A stretch of DNA of 64,000 nt from Hippopus hippopus. Its lineage: Eukaryota > Mollusca > Bivalvia > Cardiida > Cardiidae. A program made the translations under genes and the position numbers. Positions 40,129-53,101 of the stretch are shown piece after piece; position 1 is the stretch's first letter, and every line of letters begins with the position of its first letter. The stretch lies in NCBI GenBank assembly GCA_946811185.2, contig OX328096.1, positions 50,544,252-50,608,251 of the forward strand, given 5' to 3'. The notes below the pieces were generated by a model that worked only from the letters and a program-made list of their open reading frames with translations, made no database searches and was not told the origin of the DNA.

Positions 40129-40587
40129 ATTTGAGTGATGTATGACTCCTTTTAAGTTTATTCGTAACAATACAATTTTCCATTTTATTTTTCAACGTAG
40201 CTGAATGCACTGACTTTAAGTGTAGTGACTGTACATGTAGGTATCACAGGGGTACAATATGATGACCGGCTTTCTGATGGAGTTAAGCACTAAGATTGTT
40301 GCTTTGATTGGTAACCAAATCATGATTCGATTTTAAGTGAATCCATACCTTTTTTTAAACTTTACTTTTTTCAACGGTGATTGGAATTAACTTGCAAAAT
40401 TTCAATATACAGGGTGTTTCATAATATGTGATACACTTTAAACCAAATGTCTCTTTTGTGTTAGAATGTCCGTAACAGTGAAAAGTGTACCATATTAAAG
40501 GGAAATGCTGTCCAATTTTATAAGTGTAGTTTTACCCATTACACTTACCTATAAAATATTTAAGCAACGTTTGAAAACAGGGTCCGT

Positions 40588-41664
40588 TTACATCATGTAC
40601 TCAAAATGACTTCCATTATGGCGTCGCACAATCTCCACACGTTTCATGAAATTTATCATCACATTATTGCACATGTCACTGGTTATCTTTCTGATTTCAC
40701 GTCTGATGGACAGTTTAAGCTCCTCTGTTGATTTCGGCTGCACTTTGTAAACTCTGTCCTTGAGATGACCTCAAAGAAAGAAATCCAAAGGACTGAGATC
40801 CGGAGAGTGGGGTGGCCAAGGGCGTTCCGTCTTCAGAGAGATGAATCGTGTGTCAAATGTTTTTCTAAGCCATTCAAGAACTCTCTGTGCGGTGTGTGGA
40901 GCGGCATCGTCTTGTTGGAACCATGTTTGTGTCATATCAACCCCTTTCCGACGGAGTGCAGGCAGGAACTTGTATTTCAGAAGAGACAAATAGCGTTCAC
41001 TGTTGATGGTCTCGGTGTTTCCGTCTTGATCTTGGAAAAAGAATGGCCCAATTATTCCTATAGAGCTAATGGCTGCCCATACCGTTACTTTCTCAGCATG
41101 ACATGGTTTCTCTACAAAAATGCCTGGTCTGACATCTGACCAGTGGCGATGGTTCTGTTTGTTTAACTGTTGATCCAAGAAGAAGTGAGACTCATCACTG
41201 AACCATAAGTTTTCAAGAACCTCAGCATTATCTGTCATCCAAATGAAAAAATCAAGACGTTGGTTGACATCACTGTCTTTCAGATGTTGGAGCAGTGGTA
41301 TTGTATAGGGTGTTAGTTTTAGATCGAACCTTAGAGCCCTGTACACACTTGTCACAGTGGAGGGATTTTTAACATCAGAAAGAACCCTTCTTACCGACCT
41401 CTGTGGTGTTTCCTTAATCACCTGCTTCACCTCTGCAACATTCTCGCCACTCCTGCTCGTCCTAGGGCGACCCTGATTGTTGTGTCTCTGGTCCAGTACA
41501 CTTCCATGCTGCTCAAACCTTTTTACTACTCTGCTGACTTGTAGCCTGGTTACCCTCCTATCTCCAGGGTACAGTTGCCTCATTCTTCTGGTTACAGCTA
41601 TGATAGAACGGTGTTCATAGTACAATTTTATGATATCCTGACACTTTTCCATGGACAACGCCAT
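40588..41664 (-). pseudogene. DD41D transposase with a single nonsense codon
   Basis: ATG at 41664 (MALSMEKCQD) opens 358 codons to TAA at 40588. An N-terminal pair of helix-turn-helix domains (IIAVTRRMRQLYP; TRLQVSRVVKRFEQ) is followed by GRPRTSRSGENV, a second DNA-binding region, and catalytic motifs FSDESHFFL, QQDDAAPHTA and SPDLSPLDFF. Forty-one residues separate the second and third catalytic Asp by count. A TGA at 40768-40770 stands where related proteins have Trp (after PLDFFL), with the frame open for 60 more codons. One change from intact: a young copy. Confidence 0.9.
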
Positions 41665-41804
41665 CTTGAAAATAACAGTTAATAACGACGTCATATATGA
41701 CGTCATGACGTCAACGTCTTCCCGTAATTTACGTTGCATACAAAATGGTGAAGTGTCTAGTTTATTATAGTACAAGCATTGTGTTTATAGAGGATCTTAC
41801 ATGA

Positions 41805-42432
41805 GTGTTTATGTATTATCATTTTTATCAAACGAGTTGACTAAAGTTGTATGACGCGAGCCTTGGCGAGCGTCAAATACATTTTAGTCAACAAGTTTGA
41901 TAAAAATGATAATACATAAACATGAATGTGAGATTCTATTTATCACATAAAACGAATGACAGACAGAAAAAAATTAATATCCCGCATCATCACCTTCAGC
42001 CTCTATACCGTTCACGGGTCCATGTTTACGTTGTAGTTTGGTTTCAAATGTGTTCATACACAACTAGATAGTTCTGTGACATTTACACCAAAAGAAGAGT
42101 GAAATAGTTTATAGAGGGGTTAAGTCCACCTATTTCCGCAATAATATTGATTTTAAGAGACTTTCGCTGCATTTCTTGGTTTTTATCAAACATGAAAATC
42201 AAAAACTTATCACGCGTATACGTCTTAGCAACAGTGACGTCATTTTTCCCCGAAACGGTGTAACAGTACAAATTCCCGCACAAACAGTGGTTTGTTTCTC
42301 TCGCTTCACGCGCTCGTGACTGAAAACTGATCAGAACCGGGACCCAAAAAACGATAATACACTAGTGTATTATCAAAAATAAGTCATGGGTTTAAAACAC
42401 TGCCGGAGGAGGTTTTATGTGATAAATAACTA
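41805..42432. mobile_element. foldback element family E, copy 1 (nested)
   Basis: A hairpin at 41805-41922 (GTGTTTATGTATTATCATTT and its complement, centred on GCGAGCCTTGGCGAGCG) is followed by a segment bounded by ATTTATCACATAAAAC (41938) and its complement TTTTATGTGATAAATA (42413-42428). The same combination in opposite orientation is at 51811-52165. Confidence 0.65.
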
Positions 42433-42659
42433 TAGTATCAGTGAAGCAACAATTATTTGAAAGTGTATCACATATATATGAAACACCCTGTACATGTATA
42501 TGTAATTAAAAGATTCCACTTTTCAACAAAATGAAAACCAATAAGGAAAAAGAGACAATTGCTATAGAGGTTTATTTATTTATTTACTTTTTTTTTTCTT
42601 CATATTAAGCTACAAAAAAAGTTTAAATATCAGTTTTTCCAGTATCTCGTACGCCTTTT

Positions 42660-43640
42660 ATTTTCAGCTCACCTGAGCATGAAGTGCTCAAGGCAAGCCT
42701 CTGTAATCGTGCTTTGTCCGTCGTCCGTCATAGTTCGTCAACAATTACTTGACAAGTGTGCACTCTAAAAGCTACATTTTCAATTTAACACTCATGAAAT
42801 TTGGTCAGAATGTTTGCCTTGAGGATATCTGGGACGAATTCTAGAATGGATCATGTCGGATAAAAAAGCATGTTTCTGGGACTAATCTTTGAAAACCTCG
42901 TGTGCACTCTAGTGGCCACATTAACAGTCCAATACTCATGAAACTTGATCAGAATGTTTGTCTTAATGATATCTGGAACAAGTGTGATATTGAGTAACAT
43001 CAGGTCAAAAAGTAGGTCATCGGGCCTTATCTTAGAAAAAAAACTTTGTGTGCACACAAGTTTTCAGTCTGGTACTCATGAAAATTAGTCAGATGTTTGT
43101 CTTGATGGTATTAAAAAAACCTTGTGTGCACTTCAGAGGCCAGAATTTCAGTCTGATACTCACGCAAATTGGTCAGAATGTTTGTTTTAAGGATAACTCG
43201 TACGAGTGTGAAATTGAGTCACAACAGGTCATAAAGTAAGTCACTGTGATAAATCATAGGAAAACCTTGTGTGCACTCTAGAGGCCGTATTTTAAGTTTG
43301 AGACTCGTGAATCTGAATCAAAATGTTTGTCGTGATACTATCTCGGAAGAGTTGGAAATTTGGTTACGTCGAGTTAATAGGTAGGTTATTGTGATTAATG
43401 TTGGAATAACCTTGTGTGCACTCTAGAAGCCAAATTTTTAGTCTGATACTCATAAACTTTGGTCAGAATGTTTGTCCTGATGATAACTCGGACAAATTTG
43501 AAATCAGATTACGTCGGAAAAATAGAAAAAACTCTGGAGGCCACATGAGCCTGGTACTCATGAAATTTGATTTGGATGTTTGTCTTGATTACTAATATAT
43601 CTTGAACACGTTTTAAACTGGGCCAGCTTGGATCAAAAGG
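42660..43640 (+). repeat. tandem array of ~140-170-bp units
   Basis: Each unit contains a form of ACTCATGAAATTTGGTCAGA, ATGTTTGTCTTGATGATATC and CCTTGTGTGCACTCTAGAGG. At least six units can be counted (near 42785, 42930, 43070, 43160, 43300, 43450, 43555), all diverged. Begins with CAGCTCACCTGAGCATGAAG. Confidence 0.8.
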
Positions 43641-43732
43641 TATGTCACTAACACTCGTTATGTTTACACCATCACAACCAGAATGTCTTCAACTTCAATC
43701 CATGATGACTTTACTCAGTTTAGCGCTATACT

Positions 43733-43962
43733 ATTAACTCTTTACCAAACGACAAAATTCTAGACTTGTAAAAATTGAAAGCATTTGCAGACGACAAAAT
43801 AAACGTGGCTCAAAAATTGAAACTTGACTTAAGAAGAGTAGAAAACATTGTGGGAAAAGGAGAAAATGCTGGTTACCAGTATTTTCTCCTTTTCCCACAA
43901 TGTTTTCAGAGGGCCCTTTCCTCTGGGTCGTAAAAACCAGGAATTGTTTGGTAAAGGGTTAA
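43733..43962 (+). repeat. repeat family D, complete copy
   Basis: Ends TTAACTCTTTACCAAACGAC and ...TTGTTTGGTAAAGGGTTAA are inverted repeats. The centre is a hairpin GGGAAAAGGAGAAAATGCTG/CAGTATTTTCTCCTTTTCCC. Other parts: TTGAAAGCATTTGCAGACGA, TTTTCAGAGGGCCC, GGGTCGTAAAAACC. This is the best reference copy in the window. Confidence 0.85.
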
Positions 43963-44104
43963 GGCCAATGGCTTTTTTTTGCAGCAGAGATTTCTTTTGT
44001 TTGCATATATTACAATGTACGGATTTGATATAATTTCTATTACAGGTAGCTAAGTGCAGAAGAGAGCGTTTAATAAGCACTGTGGTTAACGTTGCAGTTG
44101 CTTG

Positions 44105-45060
44105 TTAATCCCTAACCAAACAATCCCGTGTTTTAATGACTCCGAGAAGGAAGGCTTTTGAAAGCGTTGTGGGAAAAAGAGACCAGCATTGCTCCTTTTT
44201 CCTTTCACCCTTTCAGAAACAAATAATATCATCTTTGCAACATTTAAATTATCTGCTAATGCTTTCAATTTGAACATGTATAAAATTTTGAGCTAGCAGA
44301 AATTGCTGGGGTTTTTTTCCTTTCTGGTAATAAAAATTTCTGTCCTTTCAAACACAAATCATATCATCTTTGCCACACTCAAAAATCTTCTACAGATGCT
44401 TTCAATTTGAACATGTATAAAAATTTGCCATGTGGTTTATAGCTAACAGAAATTGCTGGGTTTTTTTTTTTTGTTAGTTAAAAAAGTGATTTATCTAGAA
44501 TTGTGGGTTTTACACCAGGAAGCCAATGAAATCTTGTAAATGGTCTATACAATTTACAATTTGGGTTAGTATAAACCCAGGATACTCCAGTACTGGTGTT
44601 CCCACCTTATCCCAAGAGTCTGAGTTCTTGTACAAAACCTGTCAACCGCTTACCAAACAGTCTCGAGTTTTAATGAACCCGAAGAAGAAAGCTTTTGAAA
44701 ACATCGTGGAAAAAGGAAAAAGTACTGGTAACCGGAAGTTCCTCCTTTTCTCACATTTTCTGTACCCTTCCATCATTTGAGCCATATCTGACTTGTCTGC
44801 AAATGCTTTCAATCATGACCCGTCTAAGATTTTGTCGCCTGGTAAAGAGTTAACCCTTTACCACACGATCCCGTGTTTTTTACGAGACGTTTGAAACCCT
44901 TACGGAAAAGGGAGAAAATGCTAGTTAGCAGCATTTTCTCTTTTTTTCCCACAATCTTTTCTATACTCTCATCTAGACAAAGCGCGTCGTTTAGCAAAGT
45001 TTAATTGGTCGCGTGCAAATGCTTTTTTCTTTTTTGGCCAACCCCGAACTCTTATCAGGG
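44105..45060. repeat. three to four further family D copies
   Basis: Copies at about 44105-44290, 44340-44430 (fragment), 44640-44855 and 44852-45050, several sharing TTTTAATGA, GCTTTTGAAAAC, GGAGAAAATGCT, TGCAAATGCTTTCAAT and TGGTAAAGAGTTAA. The last two share the TTAACC boundary end to end. Confidence 0.75.
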
Positions 45061-45600
45061 TCCCGTTTCCTCCGTCCAGTGTACTTGGTACATGGTGAAA
45101 CTGGGTATGGTGAAGGCAAGTTTTACAGTACACTCGCTGGGTCTGTATTCAGTAACTATTTTTGGGAACATTCAAAGTCTTATTCTCGAAAGAACTTTAT
45201 TAGCTGATCCGGATCAGAAGTTGCGTTACTTTCTTAATCTGAAATTGGACTAAGAATGGTTTTAAGATTAGTGGGTAAAAACGGACCTTGATATAATCTG
45301 CCGTCGAACTCTGTTGCTCATTCCGTAATGTACAGGGTTAGTAATCCAGGCGTCATAGGTTTGAATCCCAGCTCGGTTAGACTCTTTTCTAAGATTGACG
45401 GCCGTCATTGCAATATGATCTACTTCTGTTCCACCGCTGAATATTTTGTCGACGATGTTAATGCGGGTAAGCAGTCAAGTGTATTTTGCAAGTTGCTGTT
45501 AGAATGATTTTAAGGAACTCATTGATATGAGCACTAGGTCGTCGACAAGGTGTGGCTTGAATAATGATGAAAATGATGTAAAACAGAAGACTAAGTCTTT
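45061..45600. other. non-coding, nothing firmly recognised
   Basis: A B-box-like GGTTTGAATCCC near 45357 is noted but not accepted as a tRNA. Confidence 0.35.
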
Positions 45601-45609
45601 TGCAAATTT

Positions 45610-46190
45610 AGCGTTGTCTGGGCACATCATATGCTTCGAAGATTCGACCTGTCTCCAATGACGCATCACTATCATATACAGGATAAATATTAATACACCG
45701 CTAATAAAGTAGCAATGGAGAAAATAGCTATAAACAGCACATCTGTGGAAAAAATGTAGCCTGTTTTTCGCTCCAAATATCTTGAAAATTTAATTATTTC
45801 AAAAGGGAAAAAATAGTTTTCACAAATACTCTTGTTTTACTGCACAGCTTTGAATACAGTTTCTGTATATAGACTTTAAGGAAACCAGGATTTGTGCAGG
45901 GTTTTTCCACAGACTTATTATCAAAAAGTGTCTGAGCTTATACCGAAGCCTGTAGGGGCTGTTTTTATAAATGGCCGGTGCATAGGTTACATGCTAGCTG
46001 ACCATAGCTGAATGAATCGTACCAGTTAGCGTTTTATTCAGTAAAAGTTTATTTTATTTTGAAAATTCAAAGCAATAACGGTTGTCGCTTTGAAAAGCAG
46101 TCCGGTTCTGCGCCCAGAATGCCCAAATCAGGTAGATTGTATTTGAAAAATGCCACCTAGCGGAAGATAATGGGAAATTTAGATCATTTC
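45610..46190 (+). repeat. uninterrupted paralogue of the Polinton target repeat
   Basis: Matches 5190-5481 up to CCCAGAATGCCCAAA (46113-46127) and then runs straight into GATTGTATTTGAAAAATGCC, which matches the sequence to the right of the Polinton (19906-19975). It also carries an extra ~230-bp segment (45670-45900) not in the Polinton-flanking copy. Confidence 0.8.
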
Positions 46191-49100
46191 AAGAAGGTTA
46201 TTTACATTTTCACTACTTGTTGATAAAGTATTGTGAACCCTCCAACAGCTTTTAGATTTTTAGCTCACCTGTCCCTACCTCAGCAAACGGATAAATTCAG
46301 TTTGCATTTGCGCTCATCTCAGTGTTTTGCATAGACATTTTGTGACTCGGCAATAGCTGCCTCGACTGAAGATAAGACCAATCCCCAAGTTATATTCTGG
46401 GAACGAATATAATAGATTCTGACGTATGAATCGATTTTTGTAAAGCCCCTTCTGGTTCATTCTACATTATTTCAGCACCTCATGTCCCTGGTCTTTTTTT
46501 GTTCAAATGGCCATTTTAGACACCAATGATTGGTTCTAACTCATAAAGCAACTTAAGAAAAATATGTAACAGATATTTTTCTTTGAAAACTCCTGGTAAT
46601 CTTTACTATTTGGTCCAAAAATAATCATCACCCTTAGTCTTACGTACACTTTTGGCTATGACCCTAGACTAATTCAAGTCAAGAAATCATACTTAAAAAT
46701 TCAGGGCATATGAAATGTAAGGGTAAACAACCTTGTAAATGTACTCTGATAAGTAATAAATGATTTCCCCAAGTGATAACAGTATTTAAGCTCATTGTGC
46801 GTGAAATAACTGACAATTTAAACATGTCCCTGAACTTTGTCATTTCCCAAACGCAATGCTATAAAGTAGCAGTAATAGTAGAGTAGTTTCCCTTGACATC
46901 TCATCTTGTAGTGTCAGAAGAAAAGTCACTGTGCTGCATTGAACAGAACTAGCATTGGGGCTGACCTCTACATAGTGTTCTGAAAAATTTGATAGTAAGA
47001 TGTCATTTTTAAAACAGTATGTTTTCTCAGGTCATTCCCCAAACGTGCAATTTCTTTTTTTTTTTCTTTGACTGATTATAAGAGTGTTTTTCAAACTCGA
47101 TTCACGTTGATAGGGTGTTACTCAAAATTAATCTTTTGCAATTACAACATAAAAAATTATAATGAGGCCCCAGAGAGGGAAAACGTTGCAATTTGTCACT
47201 TCTCTACCATTCATTTACCAAACGTGGAGAATAGTTAGGGGAATGACATCCAAAGGTTAACCGAGGAACTGTTTGTTAAGAAGTTGTTAGCATCATTTTT
47301 ACACGAACTGACAAGTAAGAATTTAAGTGAATTAATTCTATTTAACTTATCGAGCCTTACATACAAACAAATTTATGTTTAAAGTGTCTGTAGTAGGGTT
47401 AATTTGAAAACATTGTAGACAAAGGAATAATCTTGTCTGTGAGCTATTAGACATTTTACACAATATCTTTTTCCCAATTTCTGAACATTGACATACACTA
47501 ATGCCATACTTAAATGTCTTATGATGATTTTTTTAACATGGTTACAAGTAGAAATAAAATTTGCAGCCTCTTACATGGTTCATTAATGAAGTTATAACTC
47601 TGAGGGAATTTTGCAACATGTTCAAGCCATTCATAATATAGACTTAAGTTTTTCGTGAAACCGGGCCAAGGTTATACAACATTTAACTATACTTTTAAGT
47701 GAATTTTCGACACATATTTAAATATCAACATTATTATTATTTAATGACACAAAGTGAAATCCTCATGTTCAGTTGTAGTGGCCTATATATACTTCATTTT
47801 TCATATTTTAAAAGACGATAAATTTGACAGAAAGTATAGATACGTGTTCAGGTATTTTTCCAGTATGTTTGCAGCTTCCTCCCGACATAAATGAATAAGG
47901 GTATGGGGAAGTACTGTTCTCCTACACTCAATGGCGAAAAAAGCATATGAGAATTCGGGACAAAATCTAGGGAAAAATTGTTTGAAGTATATTAACATTC
48001 CGACAGTTATTATTTGCAAGTGTCGGTAGATAGTTTCACAAAAGGCCTGTTGGTGTTCAGTCATCATTTAACCATTCTTCTTTATTCCAGATAAATATAA
48101 AAGATTTCAAAAAGTAGAAAAAAAAAATCTTGTTTATCCTTTATCCCTAACGGCGTCATATCAGTTGTCTGCTACATAAGATTCATTTGTCTAATTGTCA
48201 TTTATATTTGAACCAAACGAGTAATTCGAAACCAGTGTGTGAAAAGAAAAGCAATTTCAGACCGGAATACTTGTAATTTGCTTTTTAAGTTTTAAATCTA
48301 TTTATTTTACATTGACTGTGACACATGTTCTACAATGTACATTAACTACCCTCGACAATTCCTTCCTGGAAACCTTGATATATAGTAAGTAATGTACTCT
48401 GGTCAAGTATGTTTAAAGCCTATTATTTTTAGGCCCCTTCTAATCAAATGTCAGTCAGGAAAATTGTGTTTTCAATAGAATGGAAGTTTAAATGCTACAA
48501 GAAGGAGACAAAGGGGGTTTATTTTGCCAGAAATCAGGCGTCTGTTATTCCCCTAACTAAAATGTCATTGACCTAACGTTAAGTTATTTCACCTAACAGG
48601 CTTAAGTTTATCTGTTTCTCTCTCTCAAACATTCACACAGGGCCAACATGGAAAACTATTTTTAAATGGACTTTCTGATATGCATTGTGATCCGAAAACA
48701 TTACATCTAAACCCAAATCTAACGAAGATATTGATAATTGTATCGCAAATTATTTTAAAAATCTTCGGGCATCCCAATAAAACAGGGTTTTTCAGGGAAA
48801 GAAATAGTCCTTAAGATCCATTTTCAGTGCTGAATAAAGTGATCAGAAATCTTATTTGATACCTTTTATCCGAAATTGATATTCATATTTCATGCATGGC
48901 TAATACTGCCCACATTTGTTCCGTTAGGTGAATGACCGTAAGCCCAAACACTCTGATTAAAAAGTGAAAAATCTTACTAAAGCCTCAGTTTTGACTCGCT
49001 GCAGTACACTTTTCCTAGTCAAGAAATGGCATACGTAAATGCCTTTGTAAAAATCACTCACGTTACACGACTTACACGTAAGTTTTTAGACTTTTTTGAG

Positions 49101-51476
49101 GTGTGAATGCTAAAAAAAAAAAAAAGTAGAATGACCCTTCTATAAATCAAAGAGGGATAATATTTACCCGTTCTATAGTACAATTTATACCAAAACATCG
49201 AAACAAAGCCAAGAACAATAAATTACACGGTACATACACGTTTTCTCCCTCTTTATTTTTATTATTTGGAGGGGTCCCTTAGTTGTTGCTTGTAAGTTAG
49301 GACCTTTTGATGATTTTCTACATTGGCAAATTTTCAGTTTCATACCTTTGCAATGATATTTAACTTATTTTCTTTTATACATTTTTCTTTATTCCCAAAT
49401 ACCACAGTTGTAGTGTTTAAAGACCTACACAATTACTACACCTGCTTGTTCCATCAAGTACATGTAATCATACAGGATCTATGTACAACAGATTTCATTC
49501 TGTATGTGATTATGATGAAAATCTGATCATTCTTATCCTTATCTATTAAGGAATTTGAGTCTTTTGATTTCACATTATTGTGATCTGTATGTATATTAAA
49601 CAAGATAACAAGAACAGTCCTTTTAAAAAAGATAATCTGGAATGTGAATTGTAAAGAGTATGCATAAAAACTATTAAATTAACGATAAATACAAGAAAAG
49701 GATTATCCCTATCATAGCCATTCGCTAAGGTGTGTAAAAAAAGCGCCACCTAATATCAGTTCATTGACGGTTGCACAACTTGTATATCGGTGTCATAAAT
49801 GAGCCCGCAAGAAGATCCGCTGGATAAATATGTCCACATTTTTTACCTATTGCAATAACATTCGAGACAAACACCAATAAGTAGGTCAAAAGCCAGGTAA
49901 TAGAAACTTGCCGATTGAACGTTAATTTTGACATCGCACATATTCCTAAAGAAATCACAAATGTTTGAACACAAAACAATGTGATGAAATTGTATACATG
50001 TTTCAAGATATTTTATTTTACCAAGCAACTTAGCACATACGTTATATTATACCCACTTTGATTACGATTAGGAAAAAAAATAATGATCAACCCGTGTGAT
50101 AATCTATCCTTTCGTTCTTTCCCCGCCCCCCACCCACGAAAAAAAAAGGCGGGGGGGGGGGCTTGGTATTACGTGTCTAAGACAGGCAGCTCTTTAAATA
50201 GTCTTTGTATGTACGTTTTGAATAGTATTTAGATTATGTCCCTCGTTTCATCTATAAATGCACTACATATTGTTGGACACTGATAGTTATCTTACTCTTG
50301 TATAAGCAGTCACTTAACAAACATTACCTAAAGCTCATGTTGTAGTTCTATATATCATATTATCATCCAAAGTCGATTTATGTAACAGTGCACATACATG
50401 ATCAAATTGTGACTGTGTGCATTCATGGGTCATGCTGTCTGAAAAAAGGTTGCAAATAACACAACTGAACTTAGCAATTTTTTTTGAAATGGCAATATAG
50501 TACTAAATTACCTATACATGCATTGTGAGCGTGAAGTTCTCAATTAGAGTACCTCTACTTTAATCAATGTTGAGCGCCAATTCTTTATATCGCAAACTAG
50601 CCTTCTCCTAGGGTACATGTTCATGTAAAGTAAATTTAGTAATGTACATACTCAAACAAGTTATATACTTCAAAGATAGACCATAGTATTTGAAGGATCA
50701 TAACTGTATATTTATCTGCCTTTGAAAATAGGGTGTCAGTAGTTCACGTTACTCATGCAACAAATAAAATCGCTGCTGCAGCTGGGTTAGTTCCAGAGGT
50801 GAAATCATAATGTATAACAACTAACGGCATTCACTCTTTTACGACAGACACGGTGATTTGTCCCACTCCCAATAATATCTAGATCTATAAGAAACATTAA
50901 TATAAGTGTATTTTTAAAGAAAAATATGAAATAAAATAAAGGCTAAGTCACATTTTGATGGAAACACATTTTTTGCAGATATTTCTAGTCTGTAGTTTAT
51001 TTATTCATTTATTTATTTATTTATTTTTTCGGGGAATGGGGGTCGAGAGTTTGAGACAAATCAGTCAGGTAGGGTCAAATCACTGCGTCTTTCACCTGTG
51101 CCGGTATTCGTGAATTAGACCTTCTATTTTCTGGTGTGCTGCAGCAGACAGAGGATCGTCATTTAAATCTACTAGATCTACATGTATATAGCCCATGTAT
51201 AGGCCTTTTGATAACCGGTGAAAAACTATGTATGGAATTAATGCACTAAATTTGGGTGGAAGTTTACTACTTGAAAGTGACTCTCGATTATATAGAAGAA
51301 AGGAACAAAAACTGTGTTTTCATTCGACTCCGACTGGCCATATTTAAACTGTGCCACCCGAATAGCTTGGTCGAAAAGGTATTGTTACTGCATTTACATC
51401 CGGGCACTTTGCCACGCCATTGGACTAGCTTGTAACAAGGTGAACGAACGGGAAATAACCGTCCATAAATCACAAA
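46191..51476. other. 5.3 kb with no recognised gene
   Basis: AT-rich sequence with only short ORFs of no recognisable family (for example an 88-codon minus ORF at 47801-48067). Homopolymer runs and a (TTTA)n microsatellite at 50995-51030. Splice-competent exons cannot be excluded. Confidence 0.35.
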
Positions 51477-51517
51477 ATGGGAAGAAAAAAGAAGAAGCAG
51501 TTAAAGCCTTGGTGCTG
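51477..51517 (+). CDS. ZNF207: ZNF207/BuGZ exon 1
   Basis: ATG at 51477 begins MGRKKKKQLKPWC and ends mid-codon at TG|GTATCC, so the tryptophan codon is completed by the first base of exon 2. The basic start followed by a CWYC zinc-finger opening is the signature N-terminus of ZNF207 (BuGZ), a microtubule-associated zinc-finger protein that binds BUB3 at kinetochores and acts in spindle assembly. Confidence 0.93.
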
Positions 51518-51810
51518 GTATCCTTTTGTGAAATGTACTGTTTTCCGTGATGTAAAATTGTAGGCAAAATGAACCTGTGAGTGTGATTGCTGTGCGGTTT
51601 GGTTTCGGGCTACAGACAAAACGTAACCAAGCGCAGTCGTAATTTACCGAGGGGAAATCAATATACTGGTGTAATCGAATTTCGCCAACACAAGGGAAAC
51701 TGCTCTTGCAAATTGCACAAAACAACAGTAATTTTCTTTCTGGATAAATATCTATGAACTTATATCCAAATACTTTTGTTAAAATATTTTGTACTACTTA
51801 AACATCTAAA

Positions 51811-52165
51811 TTTTTATCACATAACCTCCCTTGTTTTCAGCGTAATATACCCATTACGAATTTTCTTATCTTATACACGGTTGATATCACATTTGTGTGA
51901 TGTCATTTTTGACGTCATTTTGTACGTATTACATAGAAGTGAATGGGTCTTATGGATGTTACCGCGGGTGCATTTATGAATGTTTTTACATCATTTAATC
52001 TATATGTTGTGAAATGTTGTTATGTGATAAAAAGAATCTGATATTCGTGGACGTTTGAGATAAAATTTTATTAAACTCGTCAAGGAAAAATGTTATTAAG
52101 CTTGCCAAAGGCTCGCTTAATAACATTTCCCTTGACTCGTTTAATAAAATCTTATCTCAAAAGCC
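51811..52165. mobile_element. foldback element family E, copy 2
   Basis: TTTTATCACATAACCTCC at 51815 and its complement TTATGTGATAAAA near 52018 precede a hairpin with ~45-bp arms (TTTGAGATAAAATTTTATTA / TAATAAAATCTTATCTCAAA, 52053-52163) centred on TTGCCAAAGGCT. Same module order, opposite orientation, as 41805-42432; the hairpin stems differ in sequence, suggesting subfamilies. Confidence 0.6.
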
Positions 52166-52425
52166 CACTCATGTCAGATCCTATATATCTGTCAAAACAT
52201 CGTTAGAAGTGAGACAGTACAAAATTGCCATCTATTAAAAGAATAAGCTAATTTCGACAACTCTGGCAGGGATAAAGACTAGCACTCGCGCAGTCGCCCA
52301 TCGCGACTGAAAATCGGTCTGGACGACTGAAAAATCCCGTACGATCGCCCAGCCGAGCGACTGATTGTCCCAGGAAAAATTTCGGTAAACGCCTGTATTT
52401 TGCCCATTTCGGTATACTGTAGTAC

Positions 52426-53095
52426 TATGGTGGCATATTTCTGCCACGAGATACGAGATAGCTATCATGATAATTTTACAAAACTATCGCGATAAATTAA
52501 AGTTTCCTGGAAATTTTATTGAGATAGTGAAAAGTCTCCTGAAAAAAATATCACGATAAACTTACTATTTTAACGCAAAATTTCTCAATCGTGCACAAAG
52601 CTGACATGCAAAATAAAATTATCGTGATAGTTCTACCTGTTTCTCGGTATCTATAAATAGAAAATTTATCATTTGGATGAACTCAGTAGTTTTTGACTTC
52701 ACAAGATTGCATTAAGTAAAAGTTCGAATAATTAATAATTGTAGCTTAATTGGGAAATTTTGACAAGACTCGAAATGAACAGAAGTCTGTAAAATCACAA
52801 AAACAACTCGAAATGCCTCCTACGAACACTTTAAAACCATTCAGGGAAAAGGAGAATTCATAAGGTTGTAGACGAAGATGTTCCGAAACCGTATCTACTT
52901 ATAGATACCGTGAATGTCAGTTATGGGCACGAAAGCAAAAAAATCATGATAACAGGTAGAATTATCGCGATATTTTTATCGTGAAAATTTTTATTATCTA
53001 GATAATATTTCCAGGAAACTTTGTTTTATCACGATAGTTTTCTAAAATTATCATGATAGCTATCTCGTATCTCGCGGCAGAAATACGCCACCATA
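52426..53095. mobile_element. 670-bp inverted-repeat MITE with TAGTAC duplication
   Basis: Ends TATGGTGGCATATTTCTGCC and its near complement (right end GGCAGAAATACGCCACCATA) extend over about 110 bp, through CGAGATACGAGATAGCTATC. TAGTAC flanks both sides (52420-52425; 53096-53101). The interior is AT-rich with repeated TATCGTGATA modules and no ORF. Confidence 0.8.
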
Positions 53096-53101
53096 TAGTA
53101 C

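Larger units (their letters stand above)
40410..42490 (-). mobile_element. IS630-Tc1-mariner element, DD41D spacing
   Basis: Ends CAGGGTGTTTCATAATATGT (40410) and, read from 42490 on the minus strand, CAGGGTGTTTCATATATATG; both continue GTGATACACTTT. TA flanks each end (40408-40409; 42491-42492), the expected target duplication. Between the transposase and the right end lies an inserted foldback family (41805-42432), which explains the unusual 2.1 kb length. Confidence 0.9.

Noticed and set aside
45340..45385. tRNA-like B box (GGTTTGAATCCC)
   Set aside because: No convincing A box or acceptor pairing.
52235..52468. 77-codon minus ORF
   Set aside because: Crosses the boundary of the 670-bp MITE (52426), so it is not a single ancestral coding unit.
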